Positions 61,568-64,000 of a DNA stretch of 64,000 nt are shown in pieces. The position numbers and the translations under genes were made by a program. The notes under the pieces were generated by a model. The model saw only the letters and a program-made list of their open reading frames with translations. It searched no databases and was not told the origin of the DNA. Every line of letters begins with the position of its first letter. The first letter of the stretch is position 1. Source of the stretch: an uncultured Chitinophaga sp. (lineage in GTDB: Bacteria; Bacteroidota; Bacteroidia; Chitinophagales; Chitinophagaceae); assembly GCF_946479755.1 (NCBI RefSeq), contig NZ_CAMLHC010000001.1, positions 1 to 64,000 on the forward strand. The letters are read 5' to 3'.

Positions 61568-62206
61568 ATGAGAAGACTACCTGTATACCTCTTACTGGAC
61601 ACCTCCGGATCTATGAGCGGAGAACCAATAGAGGCCGTGAAGAATGGCGTCCAGATAATGATCAGCTCATTACGACAGAATCCGCAAGCCATCGAGACTG
61701 CATTTATCAGCATTATCACCTTTGACAGCACCGCCAGACAGGTGGTGCCCCTGACAGACCTGGCCTCCTTCCAGATGGCGGATATCCGCGCCACCGGCAC
61801 CACCTCACTGGGAGAAGCTCTGCAGCTGGTGAGCCAGTGCATGGACAAAGAAGTGGCCAAAACCACCGCCGAACAAAAAGGCGACTGGAAACCGCTCGTG
61901 TTTATTATGACCGACGGCGTGCCTACGGACAACTGGCAGAGCGGCCTGGCCGCCTTTAAACAGCGCAAAACGGCCTATACCGTCGCCTGTGCTGCCGGTC
62001 ACGGTGCCGACACCTCGGTGCTCAAACAGATCACCGAAAATGTGGTCAGCCTCGATACGGCCGACAGCGCCACCATCTCCCGCTTTTTCGCCTGGGTGAC
62101 CGCCTCCATCGGCGTAACCTCCACCCGCGTGGAAGATTCCGGCAAAGAAGTGACCGGCCTGTCCGAACTGCCGCCACCACCCTCTGAACTGAATATTGTA
62201 GTGTAA
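61568..62206 (+). CDS. TerY-type von Willebrand factor A protein (first copy)
   Basis: A 212-residue single vWA domain. The metal-ion adhesion site is complete: Asp11-Thr-Ser13-Gly-Ser15, a Thr in Gly-Thr-Thr-Ser-Leu-Gly-Glu-Ala, and the Asp in Met-Thr-Asp-Gly-Val-Pro-Thr-Asp. It should bind Mg2+ and hold a partner protein. TerY proteins work with kinases and phosphatases in the TerY-P group or in chelation-type ter loci; such partners may lie beyond the window end. It ends in a Pro-rich tail (Leu-Pro-Pro-Pro-Pro-Ser-Glu-Leu-Asn-Ile-Val-Val) that is shared with the next gene. Confidence 0.9.
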   Translation: MRRLPVYLLLDTSGSMSGEPIEAVKNGVQIMISSLRQNPQAIETAFISIITFDSTARQVVPLTDLASFQMADIRATGTTSLGEALQLVSQCMDKEVAKTTAEQKGDWKPLVFIMTDGVPTDNWQSGLAAFKQRKTAYTVACAAGHGADTSVLKQITENVVSLDTADSATISRFFAWVTASIGVTSTRVEDSGKEVTGLSELPPPPSELNIVV

Positions 62207-62223
62207 GCCTTTAATGCACCTAT

Positions 62224-62859
62224 ATGCGACGACTACCGGTATATTTCCTGCTGGACACCTCCGGTTCCATGTATGGGGAACCCATCCAGGCATTAAACAA
62301 TGCCCTGAGCGGAATGGTCAATAATCTTCGTATGGATGCCCATGCCCTGGACTCCCTGTGGCTCAGCATCATCACCTTCGACAGGGAAGTAAAGGAACTG
62401 GTACCGCTCACCGAACTGGTGAGCTTCCAGTTGCCCGAAATCACCTGTCCGCAGAGCGGACCTACCCATACCGGACAGGGACTGGAATATCTCCACGGCA
62501 AAGTAATGAACGATGTGCAACGCGGAACGTCCACCCAGAAAGGAGACTGGCGCCCGCTGTTATTCATTTTTACAGATGGGAAACCATCCGACCAGTTGCT
62601 TTACCGGGAGATGATCCCCAAAATAAAAAGCCTCAACTTCGGCGCCATCGTAGGATGCGCCGCCGGCAAAGCGGCCGACAACGATATGCTCAAAGAACTG
62701 ACCGATACCGTGGTCCACCTCGATACCGCCGACAGCGCCACCCTGCGCCAGTTCTTTAAATGGGTGTCCGATACCATCGAACAAGGCAACAAAAGCATGG
62801 GCACCACCTCACAGGTAGCCCTGCCACCGCCACCCCAGGAAGTGAATTTAGTGATCTGA
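62224..62859 (+). CDS. TerY-type von Willebrand factor A protein (second copy)
   Basis: A 211-residue vWA protein, clearly paralogous to the previous one. The metal site is Asp-Thr-Ser-Gly-Ser near residues 11-15, with Thr-His-Thr-Gly-Gln-Gly in the second loop and Phe-Thr-Asp-Gly-Lys-Pro-Ser-Asp in the third. The latter differs from the Val-Pro-Thr-Asp of its neighbours. The tail Leu-Pro-Pro-Pro-Pro-Gln-Glu-Val-Asn-Leu-Val-Ile repeats that of the first copy. It follows 17 bases after the first TerY stop and precedes the AIM24 gene by 10, so one operon is likely. Confidence 0.9.
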   Translation: MRRLPVYFLLDTSGSMYGEPIQALNNALSGMVNNLRMDAHALDSLWLSIITFDREVKELVPLTELVSFQLPEITCPQSGPTHTGQGLEYLHGKVMNDVQRGTSTQKGDWRPLLFIFTDGKPSDQLLYREMIPKIKSLNFGAIVGCAAGKAADNDMLKELTDTVVHLDTADSATLRQFFKWVSDTIEQGNKSMGTTSQVALPPPPQEVNLVI

Positions 62860-62869
62860 TCAACGAATT

Positions 62870-63499
62870 ATGAACGTAAAACTTATAGGGCACGACTTTA
62901 AAAGCCTGCAGGTAGAATTAACCCACAACGAGAAATTTTACTGTGAGAAAGGAGCCCTGATCTATTACGAAGAAGGTATCCATTCTTCGCTCAACGTGTT
63001 TGACAAAGGCATCGCCGGCGTACTGAAAAGAAAACTCACCGGCGAAAGCATTTTCCAGGTGGAACTCTGTAACACCAATATTAACCCGAAGAAACTCATG
63101 GTGGCCGGTAAAGTAGGTATGCTGCCGGTTAACCTGAAAAACATCTCCGGCGGCATCATCTGCCGGGCCGGATACTATGTGGCCTCCTCCGATAAAGTCG
63201 ATATCGACGCGAAGCTGAACCTCACTTCGCTCATCGGCGGCACCGGCCTCATTATGCAGAAAATCACCGGCTTCTGCACCGTGTTCCTCGACGTGATCGG
63301 CACTGCCACCACGCTGGACCTGGCCGCCGGTCAGACGGTTTTTGTGGATGAGAAAAGTTTTATCTGTATGAACGCTGATATGCAAAACAGGATGTCGTCA
63401 CACTTCTCCGGCAGTAATATGCTCGGCGGGGAAGGGCTCTCCATGCTCAAAATCACAGGGCCTGGCACCGTATACATCACCTCCGTAAACTTCAGATAA
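62870..63499 (+). CDS. AIM24-family protein
   Basis: A 209-residue beta-rich protein of the AIM24/TIGR00266 family. It shows the jelly-roll-like pattern with Phe-Tyr-Cys-Glu-Lys-Gly-Ala-Leu-Ile-Tyr, Leu-Thr-Gly-Glu-Ser-Ile-Phe, Tyr-Val-Ala-Ser-Ser-Asp-Lys-Val-Asp-Ile and a glycine-rich Thr-Gly-Leu-Ile-Met-Gln-Lys-Ile-Thr-Gly. The bacterial role is poorly known. Its TAA stop overlaps the next vWA gene's ATG, showing it is part of the ter operon between two TerY-type genes. Frequent gene fusion or neighbourhood with TerD proteins has been described for this family, but I could not check this here. Confidence 0.82.
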   Translation: MNVKLIGHDFKSLQVELTHNEKFYCEKGALIYYEEGIHSSLNVFDKGIAGVLKRKLTGESIFQVELCNTNINPKKLMVAGKVGMLPVNLKNISGGIICRAGYYVASSDKVDIDAKLNLTSLIGGTGLIMQKITGFCTVFLDVIGTATTLDLAAGQTVFVDEKSFICMNADMQNRMSSHFSGSNMLGGEGLSMLKITGPGTVYITSVNFR

Positions 63500-64000
63500 T
63501 GAGAAGACTCCCCATTTATTTTCTGATAGACGTCTCCGAATCCATGGTCGGCGAGCCGATACAACAGGTGGAAGAAGGCCTGTCACAAATTATTCAGGCA
63601 CTCAAAGCCGACCCCTACGCTATTGAAACTGTCTGGGTTTCTATTATCGTCTTCGCAGGACAAGCCAAAACACTGGTGCCCCTGCAGGAGATCATCAATT
63701 TCTACCCACCCCGTTTCCCCATCGGTGGCGGCACCTCGCTCAGCAAAGGCCTCGGACACCTTATGTACGAGCTACGCAAAAACCAGGTGAAAACCACCTA
63801 CGAACAGAAAGGCGACTGGAAACCCATCGTGTTCCTGTTCACCGACGGCGTGCCGACAGACGATACCCGCGCCGCCATCACCGAATGGAAACAGAACTGG
63901 CAGCGCACCGCCAATATGGTGGCCATCTCCTTCGGCAACGAAGCGGACGTGCACGTACTGAAAGAACTGACGGAAAATATCATCCATTTCAAAAACAGTA
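63499..64000 (+). CDS. TerY-type vWA protein, third copy (cut by window end)
   Basis: Starts with ATG overlapping the AIM24 stop (TAATG) and runs off the window after about 167 codons. The metal site is complete in what is seen: Asp11-Val-Ser13-Glu-Ser15, a Gly-Gly-Gly-Thr-Ser-Leu-Ser second loop and Phe-Thr-Asp-Gly-Val-Pro-Thr-Asp. Gly14 of the other copies is replaced by Glu, which should not disrupt metal binding. The C-terminus is outside, so it is unknown whether it shares the Pro-rich tail. Confidence 0.88.
   Translation, partial: MRRLPIYFLIDVSESMVGEPIQQVEEGLSQIIQALKADPYAIETVWVSIIVFAGQAKTLVPLQEIINFYPPRFPIGGGTSLSKGLGHLMYELRKNQVKTTYEQKGDWKPIVFLFTDGVPTDDTRAAITEWKQNWQRTANMVAISFGNEADVHVLKELTENIIHFKNS

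Noticed and set aside
1..64000. CRISPR arrays, insertion sequences or prophage
   Set aside because: No regularly spaced identical repeats with unique spacers, no transposase or integrase and no phage structural genes were seen. The direct repeats at 33217-33365 are too few and irregular for CRISPR.

Overview
The window looks like chromosome from a Bacteroidota species, most likely Chitinophagaceae/Chitinophaga-like. The signs are SusC/SusD outer-membrane pairs, three ECF sigma/FecR/TonB-receptor circuits, a DUF4249 lipoprotein, a type IX secretion C-terminal domain, several TAnnTTTG-type -7 promoter elements and a general lack of strong Shine-Dalgarno sites. This assignment rests on gene families read by eye; no database search was possible.

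Layout. 1-953: end of a TonB-dependent receptor and its DUF4249 lipoprotein. 1066-8200 (minus): sigma factor, FecR, SusC, SusD. 8376-16733: mixed housekeeping and unknown genes, including an NTF2-like protein, a T9SS-secreted protein, an FAD monooxygenase-like enzyme, TfoX and DUF72 proteins. It also holds an unknown 448-residue protein whose stop codon overlaps an odd tRNA-like gene at 14257-14330. 16806-22704: DUF4870 membrane protein, TPR/HTH sensor-regulator, Bcr/CflA-type MFS exporter, AraC regulator and a double spondin-domain lipoprotein. 22909-29786 (minus): a four-gene operon with a 65-residue protein that may have an Sm/Hfq-like fold, followed by three large HEAT-repeat proteins. 29965-33069 (minus): a stand-alone adenylation-carrier-reductase enzyme with a repeat-rich upstream region. 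33701-35299: heme-binding GlcG/HbpS-like protein and an aminoglycoside-phosphotransferase-like kinase. 35364-43367: second sigma/FecR/SusC/SusD circuit, followed by a thioredoxin-family protein. 43468-46667: AAA ATPase, a lipoprotein and the dipeptidase PepD. 46805-53045: third sigma/FecR circuit, driving a non-SusC TonB receptor and an unknown lipoprotein. 52988-54564: a membrane protein and a zinc-ribbon membrane protein.

54929-64000 (end): the most notable region. A TerB_N/TerB_C protein, a DUF2791 (BrxD-like) P-loop ATPase and an Lhr-like SF2 helicase overlap one another at stop and start codons. They are followed by two TerD proteins, two TerY-type vWA proteins, an AIM24-family protein and a third vWA protein cut by the window edge. 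The layout fits a Ter-type stress/conflict system with DNA-processing enzymes. No BREX core genes (brxA, brxB, brxC, pglX, pglZ) are present.

The three sigma/FecR/TonB circuits look like separate cell-surface signalling loops, in which the receptor's N-terminal STN domain signals through FecR to its own sigma factor. No carbohydrate-active enzymes lie beside the SusC/SusD pairs, so they cannot be called polysaccharide utilisation loci from this window.
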